64,000 bases of DNA, from contig DAOPJV010000005.1 of the NCBI GenBank assembly GCA_035399845.1, forward strand, positions 1 through 64,000, written 5' to 3'. Position numbers and translations under genes: made by a program. The notes beneath the pieces are model-generated. The model saw nothing but the letters and a program-made list of their open reading frames with translations, searched no databases and was not told the origin of the DNA. This document shows, piece by piece, positions 9,681 through 18,924 of the stretch (position 1 is its first letter; the number at the start of each line of letters is the position of its first letter). The DNA comes from ECT2AJA-110-A sp035399845 (GTDB taxonomy: Bacteria > Planctomycetota > Phycisphaerae > UBA1845 > UTPLA1).

Positions 9681-12107
9681 TTGCATTTATCCGAAGCCGA
9701 CACCCACGCGAAGTTCGTCAACCCTGCGATTTACGCGCGCGGCTGGACGGAAGACCACATCAAGCGCGAGGAAACCACCGGGGCGGTCGATCTCGTCGCC
9801 GGCAAGGCCCGGCGTCGTTCGAAAGGCCGAACCGATCTCACGCTCCGCATCATCGTGACCGCCGAAATGCAGCCCGTCGCGGTCGCCGTGATCGAAGTGA
9901 AAAAGAACTCACTCCCGCCGGGGCATGGGCTGACTCAGGCAAAGGGCTACGCCAAGGCCGCGCGGCTCAACGTACCCTTCGTGTTCTCGACCAACGGCCA
10001 CCAGTTCGTCGAATTCGATCGCACCACCGGCCAAACGACGATGCCGCGTCCGATGTCGGCATTCCCGTCTCCGGCCGACCTTCGCACCCGCTACGAAGCC
10101 GCCATGGGCTTCTCGCTGGATGCCGAGGTGGCCAAGCCGCTCCTTCGGCCCTACAAGGGCGGCGAAGGAGCACGCCGCTATTACCAGGATGCGGCGATTC
10201 GTGCCGTCTTCGAGAAGATCGCGAAAGACAAGGCGGCCGGGCGGCCGGCGCGCGCTTTGCTGTCGCTGGCGACTGGGGCGGGGAAGACCTTCATTGCCGC
10301 GAACCTGCTTCGCCGCATCGATGACGCCGGGCAGCTTACGCGGGCGCTGTTCCTATGCGATCGCGACGAACTGCGCCGCAACGCGATGGGGGAACTCACC
10401 AATTACTTTGGCGATGCCGCCCGCGATGTCTATCGCGATTCCGAGGGCCGCAATCACGCCCGAAACGCGACGGTCCAGGTTGCAACCTATCAAACGCTTG
10501 GTATCGACAAGGAAGACGGCGACGAGTCGTTCCTGTCGGAGTTCTATCCGCACGATCACTTCTCCCACATCGTCATCGACGAGTGCCATCGCTCGGCATG
10601 GGGCAAGTGGTCCAAGGTGCTGAAGATGAATCCCAACGCGGTCCAGATCGGCCTGACGGCGACGCCGCGACAATTAACAACGACCGAGGACACGGAAGAA
10701 GCGCGACGGGAACGCCAGATTACAAGTGACAACCTCGCCTACTTCGGCGAGCCGGTCTACGAATACGAAATCGCGCAGGCGATGGAGGATGGCTACCTCG
10801 CCGCGATGGACATCAAGCTCGCGCTGGTCGATCTCGACGCGCGCGGCCTGACTGTCGCCGAGATCGTCCAGCACAACCCGACGGACGCCAACACCGGCAA
10901 GCCCCTGACAGCGCAGGAAATCGCCGACCGCTACGACGCCAACAAGTTTGAGAAGCAGATCGTCCTGCCGGATCGAATCAAGGCGATGTGCCGCGACCTG
11001 TTCGATCAGATGCTCGCGAACAAAATCCATCGCGGCCAGGACGGAAAGTCACTCGGCCCGCGCCAGAAGACGATCATCTTCTGCGCCGGCGATCGCCATT
11101 GCGATCTGGTGGCCAATGAGATGAACAATCTCTACGCCGCCTGGTGCGCCGCCAAAGGGGAGGAGCGCTTCGACCCCTATGCCTTCAAGTGCACATCCGA
11201 ATCGCAGGGCAACAAGCTGATTGCCGATTTTCGCGGTTCGGCCCGGACGCACTTCGTCGCCACGACCGTCGATCTGTTGACGACGGGCGTCGATGTCAAA
11301 CCGGTGCGAAACGTGGTCTTCTTCCGCTACGTCGGCGGCGCCATCAGCTTCTACCAGATGCTCGGCCGCGGCACGCGGATCAACGAACCGACCGGCAAAC
11401 TCGTCTTCACGATTTATGACTACACCGGCGCTTCGCGCCTGTTGGGCGAGTCGTTCACGACAAGGCCGCCGAGCGGCGGCGCGTCGGGCGCAGACGGCGG
11501 CGATGGTGATGACGATCCGCCCCCGCCGACGCCGACGGCGCCGACCGTCTGGGTGGGGGGCTTTGCGCCGGTCGTGAATGATCTCGGCCGCTTCGTCGGC
11601 ACGATGGTGGATGGTCGGCTGGGCATGGTGCCGCTGGCGGTTTTCAAACGGAACATGGCGGCGGCGCTGGTGGCCGAAGCGCCGACGTTGCAGGACTTCC
11701 GCAATCGGTGGATCGATCCGCCGACGCGCCGTGAAATGCTTGACAGTCTGGTGACGGCCGGATATCCACCGCAGGTCGTGCGGCTGATCGACGACATGAA
11801 TGATTACGACCTGTACGACGTGATTGCGGGCGTGGGCTACGGGCTCGATCCGAAGACAAAGGAGGATCGGGCGCTGGCCTTCCGCTACAAGCAGAACGAC
11901 TGGCTGAATCGCCTGCCGGCGCGGACGCGGGCGGCGGTGCTGGCGGTGGCCGATCAGTTCAGGCTGGGCGGCACGGATGACCTGGAGAACCGCCACATCT
12001 TCGACACGCCGGAGGTGCAACAGGCGGGCGGCATGGCGGCGCTGCGCGAAGGCGGCGACCCCGCCGAGATTATTCGCGAAACGAAGGAGAGGATTTTTGC
12101 GGCATGA
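9681..12107 (+). CDS. hsdR: Type I restriction enzyme R subunit (HsdR)
   Basis: This 808-residue subunit is the DNA-translocating ATPase and endonuclease of a type I restriction system. A PD-(D/E)xK nuclease site is visible at Asp52 (GRTDLTL) and EVK at residues 72-74 (VIEVKKN). It is followed by a superfamily-2 helicase core: Walker A ATGAGKTF near residue 200, DECH box (VIDECHRS) near 300, motif III LTATPRQL near 325, and motif VI in the GRGTRI segment. The start is a TTG at 9681; the first residues (HLSEADTHAKFVNPAI) match the usual beginning of this subfamily. It shares 4 bases (ATGA) with hsdS, so translation is coupled. It is first in the six-gene operon 9681-17789. Confidence 0.95.
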   Translation: MHLSEADTHAKFVNPAIYARGWTEDHIKREETTGAVDLVAGKARRRSKGRTDLTLRIIVTAEMQPVAVAVIEVKKNSLPPGHGLTQAKGYAKAARLNVPFVFSTNGHQFVEFDRTTGQTTMPRPMSAFPSPADLRTRYEAAMGFSLDAEVAKPLLRPYKGGEGARRYYQDAAIRAVFEKIAKDKAAGRPARALLSLATGAGKTFIAANLLRRIDDAGQLTRALFLCDRDELRRNAMGELTNYFGDAARDVYRDSEGRNHARNATVQVATYQTLGIDKEDGDESFLSEFYPHDHFSHIVIDECHRSAWGKWSKVLKMNPNAVQIGLTATPRQLTTTEDTEEARRERQITSDNLAYFGEPVYEYEIAQAMEDGYLAAMDIKLALVDLDARGLTVAEIVQHNPTDANTGKPLTAQEIADRYDANKFEKQIVLPDRIKAMCRDLFDQMLANKIHRGQDGKSLGPRQKTIIFCAGDRHCDLVANEMNNLYAAWCAAKGEERFDPYAFKCTSESQGNKLIADFRGSARTHFVATTVDLLTTGVDVKPVRNVVFFRYVGGAISFYQMLGRGTRINEPTGKLVFTIYDYTGASRLLGESFTTRPPSGGASGADGGDGDDDPPPPTPTAPTVWVGGFAPVVNDLGRFVGTMVDGRLGMVPLAVFKRNMAAALVAEAPTLQDFRNRWIDPPTRREMLDSLVTAGYPPQVVRLIDDMNDYDLYDVIAGVGYGLDPKTKEDRALAFRYKQNDWLNRLPARTRAAVLAVADQFRLGGTDDLENRHIFDTPEVQQAGGMAALREGGDPAEIIRETKERIFAA

Positions 12108-13396
12108 AAAGCGCGGCATCATCGGAAGGGCCAATCGAACTTGAACGACGCGAAGAGCCGCCTCGGGAAGATGTATGGCCGTTGCTCGTGCCGCTGGGCA
12201 AAGTGTGCGCCATTAATCCGCGCCGGGAGCCCGGCCTCGACCGCGCCGATGATGCGCCGACGTCGTTCGTCCCAATGTCCGCCGTCGATGACCGGTCCGG
12301 CACGATCCGCAACTTGCACGACCGGCCGTTCTGCGAGGTACGCAAGGGCTATACCTATTTCGAGGACGGTGACGTGATCTTCGCCAAAATCACGCCTTGC
12401 ATGCAGAATGGCAAGCAGGCTGTGTGCGAAGGACTACGCGGAGGGTTTGGCTTCGGCTCGACGGAATTCCACGTTATCCGCCCCGGCCCAGCCGTCGCGG
12501 CGAAATGGGTGCATTATTTCGTTCGCCGCCCCGACATTCTCGATCGGGCGGTGCATGCGTTCACCGGATCCGCTGGCCAGCAGCGATTGCCCGAGTCTTT
12601 CTTACAAGAACTCAAGATCCCCCTTCCACCGCTGGTAGTGCAAGAGCGAATCGCGGCCCGGCTGACGGAGCAACTCGCCATCGTCGAGCGTGCCCGCGCG
12701 GCCGCCGCCGAACGCCTCGCCGCCGCCGAGGCGCTACCGAGAGCATTCCTGCGAAAAGTCTTTGGCCGGGCTAAGAACAATGGGTGGAATTCACGCAGGA
12801 TTGGCGAGATCTGCAATCTCCTTCCGTCAAAATCCATTGCCAGCAGCGGCGACGCGGAAGTTCGCGCGATTACGACTGCGTGTCTCACCGAGTTTGGATT
12901 CTCACACTCAGGCATCAAGACTGCCAGAATGCATGCAAGCGATGTGGCTGCATGCACCATGCAGCCGGGCGAGGTTCTGATTGCTCGAAGTAACACTCCG
13001 GAGCTCGTTGGACGCGCGTCACTCTACCCCGGTGGACCCGAGGCAATTGTCGCGTCCGACCTTACTATCCGGCTTTGGGCGCGCGCTGGTGATGATTCTG
13101 TGCTGCCGAGCTATCTCGCAACTTATATGTCGTTCCTTTTTCAAACTGGATATTGGAAAGAGCGAGCGGGTGGCGCGAGCAGGAGCATGAAGAAGATTAC
13201 GCGTACGCAACTCTCGGCTGAAGTCGTGCCACTTCCTCCGATGGAGACCCAGCGTCGTATTGCCGCCGGTCTGGCAGATCGCATCTCCAGTGCCGGGCGA
13301 CTTGCGAGGGAGCTCCGCGCCGAACTTGCCGCCATCGACGCCCTGCCCGCCGCTCTACTTCGGAGTGCCTTCGGCCATGCCCAACCAAGCGTTTAG
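12104..13396 (+). CDS. hsdS: Type I restriction enzyme S (specificity) subunit
   Basis: This 430-residue subunit chooses the DNA sequence recognised by the complex. It has the expected two target-recognition domains (about residues 20-165 and 225-370). Each is followed by a conserved helical spacer: PLPPLVVQERIAARLTEQL near 180 and PLPPMETQRRIAAGLADRI near 380, both ending in ALPRAFLRKVFG / ALPAALLRSAFG-type repeats. The internal duplication indicates a bipartite target. Its ATG overlaps the hsdR stop, and its last 20 bases overlap the next gene (13377). The target sequence cannot be read from the sequence alone. Confidence 0.93.
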   Translation: MKSAASSEGPIELERREEPPREDVWPLLVPLGKVCAINPRREPGLDRADDAPTSFVPMSAVDDRSGTIRNLHDRPFCEVRKGYTYFEDGDVIFAKITPCMQNGKQAVCEGLRGGFGFGSTEFHVIRPGPAVAAKWVHYFVRRPDILDRAVHAFTGSAGQQRLPESFLQELKIPLPPLVVQERIAARLTEQLAIVERARAAAAERLAAAEALPRAFLRKVFGRAKNNGWNSRRIGEICNLLPSKSIASSGDAEVRAITTACLTEFGFSHSGIKTARMHASDVAACTMQPGEVLIARSNTPELVGRASLYPGGPEAIVASDLTIRLWARAGDDSVLPSYLATYMSFLFQTGYWKERAGGASRSMKKITRTQLSAEVVPLPPMETQRRIAAGLADRISSAGRLARELRAELAAIDALPAALLRSAFGHAQPSV

Positions 13397-14246
13397 CGTT
13401 CACACGATCACGGCATTGACCGACGTGATCACCGGCGGCGCGGCCGGGGCAGGCCAGGGGGCAACGACCCCGGGGGTGTACCGATCCGGCTCACGGATAC
13501 GGCAGTTTTTCGGCGGGCTTAACATTGAGATTTTCATCGGATCGCGCGTGCCAAGCGTGCGGGAAAAGCTGGATGAACTGAATTGGTCCCCCGATGGCCT
13601 CGAAACGATCACACGAGTCATAGAGGCTGTCAGCGATCCACGCGAATACGGGAACGCGAAAGACACCTACCAAGAGGTGTTCGAATATCTGAACCAAAAA
13701 CTCAGGCCCGACGGTTACGAAATTCGGGAGGTCGGCGGCCGCACGCGCCTTTTGCCGCTCGGGTCGACCGCGCCGGTTGCGACGGCGCTCCACGAGACCG
13801 CCGACTCGCTGAACTTCGATTCGGTTGTCGCGGATTTTGAGCGCGCCATGAAGGATGCCGAGACCGACCCGGCCGGCGCCATCACTGCCGCCTGCTCGAC
13901 AGTCGAAAGCGTCTGCAAGTCGCTCCTCGACGAAATGGATGTGGCGTATCCTGCGAAACAGGACATTCAGGGCCTGACCCGCGAAGTCGCCAAACGCCTC
14001 GACCTTTCGCCGGGGCAACCGGATTTGCCAAGCGAGAGCGAAGCAGAGATTCGCACGATCCTTCAGGGACTGGCCAATTGCGCGCAAGGCATCGGCGCAC
14101 TACGCACCAAGGCGGGCGACGCCCACGGCCGCGGCAAGAACGTCATCGCCGCCGACGCCCGAACGGCGCGGCTGGCAATTCACGCGGCGAGCACGATTTC
14201 CCTGTTCTATATCGAGACTTGGAAACGGGCATCCGAGGCCGAATAG
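13377..14246 (+). CDS. Abi_C-domain (HEPN-like) putative abortive-infection protein
   Basis: This 289-residue protein starts at ATG 13377 inside the end of hsdS. The C-terminal half (about 155-285) matches the abortive-infection C-terminal family: it has ITAACSTVESVCKSLLDEM, a DIQGL segment and LRTKAGDAHGRG. The last contains Arg243 and His250, an R-x6-H spacing that fits the HEPN ribonuclease motif. The N-terminal half (about 1-130) is a separate unrecognised domain. HEPN proteins commonly cleave RNA as toxins or anti-phage effectors. Its position between hsdS and hsdM recalls PrrC, an anticodon nuclease encoded within a type I hsd locus and held inactive by it. That functional parallel is inference; the domain call is from motif recognition. 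Confidence 0.75.
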   Translation: MPNQAFSVHTITALTDVITGGAAGAGQGATTPGVYRSGSRIRQFFGGLNIEIFIGSRVPSVREKLDELNWSPDGLETITRVIEAVSDPREYGNAKDTYQEVFEYLNQKLRPDGYEIREVGGRTRLLPLGSTAPVATALHETADSLNFDSVVADFERAMKDAETDPAGAITAACSTVESVCKSLLDEMDVAYPAKQDIQGLTREVAKRLDLSPGQPDLPSESEAEIRTILQGLANCAQGIGALRTKAGDAHGRGKNVIAADARTARLAIHAASTISLFYIETWKRASEAE

Positions 14247-14315
14247 GGTGCGCCGCCGCAATTCGCCTTTGCTCAGTAATTGCAATCCGAGTTTCAGGCA
14301 ATAAGCTGTTGGCCC

Positions 14316-15149
14316 ATGGCCGGTTCCAGATCATCGCCGCCGCCTTGGCGGCCGACGCAGCTCCTTCGCGTCGTCAAGTCCTTCGACACGTCGATGGGAA
14401 CCACCCTGATCAAGACCGACGCCACCTTTGCTTACATCAAGGCGATGGGCAACCGGCAGGGGCCGCACGCACTGGCCGCCGAGTTCGTTGCGTCGTCCCT
14501 TGCCCGCTGGTTTGGACTCACTGTGCCGGACTTCGCCATCATGCCGCTCGCGGCCGACGCCGTCTTCGACCTGCCTCGCGGCATCCGAACGCTGCCGGGG
14601 CCGGCCTTCGTGAGCCGTCGCAAGGAAGGCCGGACGTGGGGCGGTTCGATTGCCGAATTGAAAGCGCTGGAGAATGTCGACGATCTGACGCGCCTGATCG
14701 TCTTCGACACCTGGGTGCGGAATTGCGATCGGCATCCGCCCGATTTGGAGACGCGCAAACCCAACTATGCGAATGTGCTTCTGGCCGATACGGAAAAGTC
14801 GTCGCGGTCGCGGCTGATCGCGCTGGACCACACGCACTGTTTTGACTGCGGCCGTGACTTCTCCGAGCGGCTCAGCGACATCGGCAAGGTCAAGGATGAG
14901 CGGACCTACGGATTGTTCCCCGAATTCGCGCCGCTGGTGGATCCGGGGGCCCTGGCGTGGTCGCAGGCGATGCTGCGAGGCCTGCCGGAGGCGCAGGTAC
15001 GGGCCATCGTCTCGGCGATTCCTGCCGAATGGGACGTTTCGGCCACCGCCGCCGAAGCGCTGAGCACGCTCATTCATGGACGCGCGGCCTTCGTGGCCGA
15101 TAGAATTGATTCGGGATGGCCGCTTGATGGGTCGTCCGCGGGCGCGTGA
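14316..15149 (+). CDS. HipA-like kinase (HipA_2 family)
   Basis: This 277-residue protein resembles the shorter HipA-like kinase family rather than full HipA. Supporting segments are TTLIKTDATFAYIK (nucleotide-binding loop region), DTWVRNCDRHPPD followed by NYANVLL (catalytic-loop-like D-R-H ... N) and LIALDHTHCF (metal-binding D). An ATG at 14316 gives the best N-terminus; a frame start at 14280 is possible. It lies 69 bases after the Abi_C gene and 36 before the DUF3037 gene. HipA-type kinases phosphorylate proteins or tRNA synthetases in toxin-antitoxin systems; the target of this short family is unknown. I recognise HipA_2 plus DUF3037 as a recurrent gene pair. Confidence 0.8.
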   Translation: MAGSRSSPPPWRPTQLLRVVKSFDTSMGTTLIKTDATFAYIKAMGNRQGPHALAAEFVASSLARWFGLTVPDFAIMPLAADAVFDLPRGIRTLPGPAFVSRRKEGRTWGGSIAELKALENVDDLTRLIVFDTWVRNCDRHPPDLETRKPNYANVLLADTEKSSRSRLIALDHTHCFDCGRDFSERLSDIGKVKDERTYGLFPEFAPLVDPGALAWSQAMLRGLPEAQVRAIVSAIPAEWDVSATAAEALSTLIHGRAAFVADRIDSGWPLDGSSAGA

Positions 15150-15185
15150 CCCGCAGATTCCGCCATCCACCCCAGAGAACCCGCC

Positions 15186-15995
15186 ATGACCCGTAAACGA
15201 GCCTATTACAGCGTGGTGCAATACGTGCCGGACAGCGGCCGGGCCGAAGCCGCGAATGTCGGCGTCGTGTTGTTCGTTCCTTCGTTGAATTGGATCGAGC
15301 TGCGCGCTTCGGAGACCCTGGATCGCGTGCGCAAGTTCTTCGCGCCGGGCAAAGCCCAACTTGCCCGGATCACGATTGCGATCGAGTCGCTCCGACATCG
15401 GATCGAACATGCTCGCGATGAGTTTCAATCGGAGGCGGACCTGGCGCAGTTCGTCGCAGCCAAGGCGGATGCCGTGCGCCTGACGCCTCCTCGTGTCGCG
15501 ATGGTCGACGAACCGCATAACGAACTGAACGAGCTGTATGCCGAACTGGTCGGTGATTCGGCTGATACGCGCCCTTCGGTCGCCCCGAGACTAGCCCTAC
15601 CCCCGACCGTCGCCCGTACGTTTGGTGAACTTCAGGCCCAACGACGAGTCTGGCGCCCCGGAAAGATCATCCTGCCTGAAACGAACAAGCCGTTTGACGT
15701 GCCGTATGCATTCAAGAACGGACGAGTCAACTACATCAGCCCGGAGTCACTTGCTACTACCAAACGTCTGGATCAGCGGATGGAATCGCTCGGATTCAAG
15801 GGGCGCCTGATCTACAAACACCCAATCGACGGCGAGCAGGGCAAGTTGGTCATCCTCTCCGTCGATCCGGCGGCCGATGCTAAAGCCGAGTCGCGTTTCA
15901 CGAGAACGATGGACGACTTCAATGTGCGATTCGTACCGAATCGCGAAGCGGAATCATTCGCCAGGGAAGTTGAGGAATCGGCCAAGCCCTATTAA
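15186..15995 (+). CDS. DUF3037 family protein, partner of the HipA-like kinase
   Basis: This 269-residue protein begins with RAYYSVVQYVPDSGRAEAAN and VGVVLFVP, the signature opening of DUF3037. The family domain covers about residues 5-125. The second half (about 140-269) is an extension with FGELQAQRRVWRPG and FKGRLIYKHPIDGEQGKLV that I do not recognise. The gene follows the HipA-like kinase, and its stop lies 9 bases before the GTG of hsdM. DUF3037 proteins are usually encoded next to HipA_2 kinases, so a role as regulator or antitoxin-like partner is plausible but unproven. Confidence 0.82.
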   Translation: MTRKRAYYSVVQYVPDSGRAEAANVGVVLFVPSLNWIELRASETLDRVRKFFAPGKAQLARITIAIESLRHRIEHARDEFQSEADLAQFVAAKADAVRLTPPRVAMVDEPHNELNELYAELVGDSADTRPSVAPRLALPPTVARTFGELQAQRRVWRPGKIILPETNKPFDVPYAFKNGRVNYISPESLATTKRLDQRMESLGFKGRLIYKHPIDGEQGKLVILSVDPAADAKAESRFTRTMDDFNVRFVPNREAESFAREVEESAKPY

Positions 15996-16004
15996 TCTCG
16001 CGCC

Positions 16005-17789
16005 GTGGCAAAGCGACGAACCAAAAAAACAAACGGAAACGGCAAGAAACTCGGCACTCAGCAGAGCGTCGACCTTGCCATCAAATCCATCTGCGACGTC
16101 ATGCGGCGCGGCAATGTCGCCAGCGCCCTGCAATATGTCCCCGAACTCACGTGGATTCTCTTCCTCCGCATTCTCGACGAGACCGAACAGCGTGAGGCGG
16201 AAGAGGCCCGCGTTCTTGGCAATGCGTTCGCGCCGTCATTGGCGGCGCCGTTCCGTTGGACCGATTGGGCGCGGCCGATCTCCCACAAGGCGGACAAATC
16301 CGAGACGAACAAACGCCGCGAACTGACCGAGGCCGGCAGCGGCAAGCTGCTCGCATTCGTCAACGATGATCTGATCCCGCACCTCAAGAGATTGCGCGAA
16401 AGGCCGGACGCATCGCCGCGCCAGATGATCATCGCGGAGATCCTGTCGGGCGTGGACCGCACGAGGATCGACACCGAGACGAACTTGCTCGAAGTGCTCG
16501 ACAAGGTCCACGACATTTCCCAACGCGATATCGATCCCAAGCACGTCTTCGCGCTCAGCCAGGTATATGAAGGTCTGCTCCTGAAGATGGGCGAAAAGGG
16601 GTCGGATGCCGGCCAGTTCTTTACGCCGCGCGAGGTCATTCGCGCGATGGTCAGTGCGATCGCCCCGCAGGTCGGCGAGCGGGTCTATGACCCGTGTTGC
16701 GGGACCGGTGGATTCCTTGCGCAGAGCGCCGAGTACATGATCGCGCGAATCAAGGCGGGAGAAGGCCTGCCGAAAGGGATGAGCAAGGCGGCCGCGCTTG
16801 ACGCGGTGAAGCACGAGACGTTTTACGGCCGCGAGAAGGAAAACCTCATCTATCCGATCGGGTTGGCGAATCTGGTCCTGCACGGCATCGACGACCCGCA
16901 TATCTGGCACGGCAATGCGCTGACGGGTCACGAGGTGTACGGTGGGCTATTCAAAGGCGCGCCGAGCGCGTTTGACGTGATCCTGACCAATCCGCCATTT
17001 GGCGGGAAGGAGAATACGAAGAGCATAGTCGGATTCGATTATCCGACCGGTGCGACGGAAGTGCTCTTTCTGCAATCGATCATTCGTTCGCTCACGCCAA
17101 ACGGCCGCTGCGGCGTCGTCTTGCCTGAGGGCGTCTTGTTCCGCACTAACGAGGAGGCGTTCACCAAGACCAAGAAGAAGCTGCTGGAGGAGTGCGACCT
17201 CTGGTGCATTGTCTCGCTACCGGGCGGCGTCTTTACGGCCGCGGGGGCCGGGGTCAAGACGAACCTGCTCTTCTTTACGCGCGGAAAGCCGACGGAATCG
17301 ATCTGGTATTACGACCTGTCCGATCGAAAGGTCGGAAAGAAAACGCCGCTGACCATTGACGACTTCAAGGAGTTCTTCGAACTCCTGCCCAAGCTGGCCG
17401 ACTCTGAAAAGTCGTGGACGATTGATTTCACTGCTCGGCGACGGAAGGCGGCTGAGGAAGCGAAGCCCTTTCGCCAGACCGAATCTGAGAAGAAGGCGGA
17501 AGCCTCGACGCTCAAAGCCCGTCTTGCTGCGCTCAAGAAACAGAAGCCGCGTGACAAGGGCGCCGTCGAAGCGCTCGACGCCGAATACAAGGAAACGACC
17601 AAGGCGGCCCGGCTGGCGGCGAACAAAGCCCAGGCGATTGAAGACGCCGTCTATGACTTGAAGGCCGTCAACCCCAATAAGATAGCGATCGTTGATACGC
17701 GGACGCCGGCGGAAATCATGGACCTCATTGAATTGAAGGGGCAAGAAGTCGCGAAGGCGATTGCCGAATTGCGCGCCATGGGCGATTGA
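16005..17789 (+). CDS. hsdM: Type I restriction-modification M subunit (adenine methyltransferase)
   Basis: This 594-residue subunit transfers a methyl group from S-adenosylmethionine to adenine N6. The N-terminal helical domain (about 10-165) is followed by the methyltransferase core: motif I DPCCGTGGFLAQ from about residue 229 and catalytic NPPFGG at 329-334. The C-terminus (about 475-575) is a Lys/Glu/Ala-rich coiled coil longer than in most HsdM proteins, likely contacting HsdS. The start is GTG at 16005. Being last in the operon, behind three accessory genes, is unusual: hsdM generally directly precedes or follows hsdS. Its function protects host DNA from HsdR. Confidence 0.95.
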   Translation: MAKRRTKKTNGNGKKLGTQQSVDLAIKSICDVMRRGNVASALQYVPELTWILFLRILDETEQREAEEARVLGNAFAPSLAAPFRWTDWARPISHKADKSETNKRRELTEAGSGKLLAFVNDDLIPHLKRLRERPDASPRQMIIAEILSGVDRTRIDTETNLLEVLDKVHDISQRDIDPKHVFALSQVYEGLLLKMGEKGSDAGQFFTPREVIRAMVSAIAPQVGERVYDPCCGTGGFLAQSAEYMIARIKAGEGLPKGMSKAAALDAVKHETFYGREKENLIYPIGLANLVLHGIDDPHIWHGNALTGHEVYGGLFKGAPSAFDVILTNPPFGGKENTKSIVGFDYPTGATEVLFLQSIIRSLTPNGRCGVVLPEGVLFRTNEEAFTKTKKKLLEECDLWCIVSLPGGVFTAAGAGVKTNLLFFTRGKPTESIWYYDLSDRKVGKKTPLTIDDFKEFFELLPKLADSEKSWTIDFTARRRKAAEEAKPFRQTESEKKAEASTLKARLAALKKQKPRDKGAVEALDAEYKETTKAARLAANKAQAIEDAVYDLKAVNPNKIAIVDTRTPAEIMDLIELKGQEVAKAIAELRAMGD

Positions 17790-18260
17790 ACTGCGAGTCT
17801 CGTGGGGCTCGCGACGGGCAAAGAGGTGCGCGTGAGGTACAGGGATTCCATGTGGCGCGATTGTTTGCCGCCACTTCGATTCTCGCCCAATCCACTTTTC
17901 GAGTTACGATTGGGCATCTGTGCAAGTCTGTTGTCAGCAGGGACTTTGACAATACTTCTTGACGCGCTACGCGCGCGGGATTCAAGTCGATTCCGAAATC
18001 ACATTCGGGCCGACTGCCCACGTCAGTTGATCACTTCAGTCTTGGTTGTACTCTTGGCCGGTCCTAAGGTCTGTGCGTAGCTTACTAGAGTAGGTCGCCG
18101 CCTGCCGCCCCCGCGCGCGAGCCTGCTGGCGTCTCGGCCTTCAGAATTGGACCTTCGGACGTCTTCGCCTTGCGTTTCCTTGCTATCCGTGCCCGTGCGA
18201 GACACATTATGCTCAGATTCGAAGTGCTATCCGCTCCGAATTCTCATAAAGTACTGTCAA
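17790..18260. other. Intergenic stretch between hsdM and the mobility module
   Basis: No gene is supported over these 471 bases. The transition separates the defence operon from the replication/integration genes and presumably holds the hsd terminator and the promoter for 18261. Short inverted motifs occur near 17795-17812 (GCGAG/CTCGC), but none has a T-tract. Confidence 0.4.
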
Positions 18261-18761
18261 ATGGCAAGTAGTGGCAAGTCATCCGACGGGGGATCGCACA
18301 CGACCGCACACGGTCGGGCGAAACGGCGGTTCCTGAGGGCATTGGCCGAGGTAGGGACGATCTCCGGCGCCTGCAATGTTGCGCGAGTCGGCCGGCGGAC
18401 CGTGTACGATTGGCGCGCGGTCGATCCCGACTTCGAGGCCCAGATTGTCGATGCGAAAGAAACCCTCGCGGACCGGTTGGAGGCGGAGGCGGTGCATCGA
18501 GCGACAGTTGGCAAGAACGACGACCTGCTGAAGTTCCTGCTCAAGGGGCTGCGACCGGAGCGATACGGCGCGCGGCCGCCCGCGATCGCGGCGGTGCAGC
18601 AGACGAGCGCCGTGATCCTGCAGCCGACCGATCAAAAATCACAAGTGGTATCGACGCCCGTCATAGGTCCCGAACGCCAGGCCGAATTGGACTGGCTACA
18701 GCGAATCGCCAGTGGCGAACCGGTTGGGTATCCCGTCAAACATTCGTCGGATGGGCGATGA
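18261..18761 (+). CDS. Terminase-small-subunit-like helix-turn-helix protein
   Basis: This 166-residue protein has an N-terminal DNA-binding domain of the terminase-small-subunit type: RRFLRALAEVGTISGACN, RVGRRTVYDWRAVDPDF and a helical segment ending LLKFLLKGLRPERYGAR. In phages such proteins recognise the packaging site and hand DNA to the large terminase. Phage-inducible islands often carry only this subunit, to redirect packaging. The remaining 60 residues are low in recognisable motifs. No large terminase follows. An alternative reading is a generic HTH regulator. The ATG at 18261 was preferred to the longer frame because the upstream residues look non-coding. Confidence 0.65.
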   Translation: MASSGKSSDGGSHTTAHGRAKRRFLRALAEVGTISGACNVARVGRRTVYDWRAVDPDFEAQIVDAKETLADRLEAEAVHRATVGKNDDLLKFLLKGLRPERYGARPPAIAAVQQTSAVILQPTDQKSQVVSTPVIGPERQAELDWLQRIASGEPVGYPVKHSSDGR

Positions 18762-18924
18762 CGACGTCGTACCGCGAGGGCACTGGGCGTCGAATTCTAA
18801 AATCCAAGAGGGAACACTTGTTAATCCAGGCGGTCGTTGGGCCCAATATCTCGCCAGCCAAAGCAAAAACGAGACGCGGATCGTCTCACCGTTCTTGTTA
18901 CGCGCTCCATGCGGAGGCCGTGTC

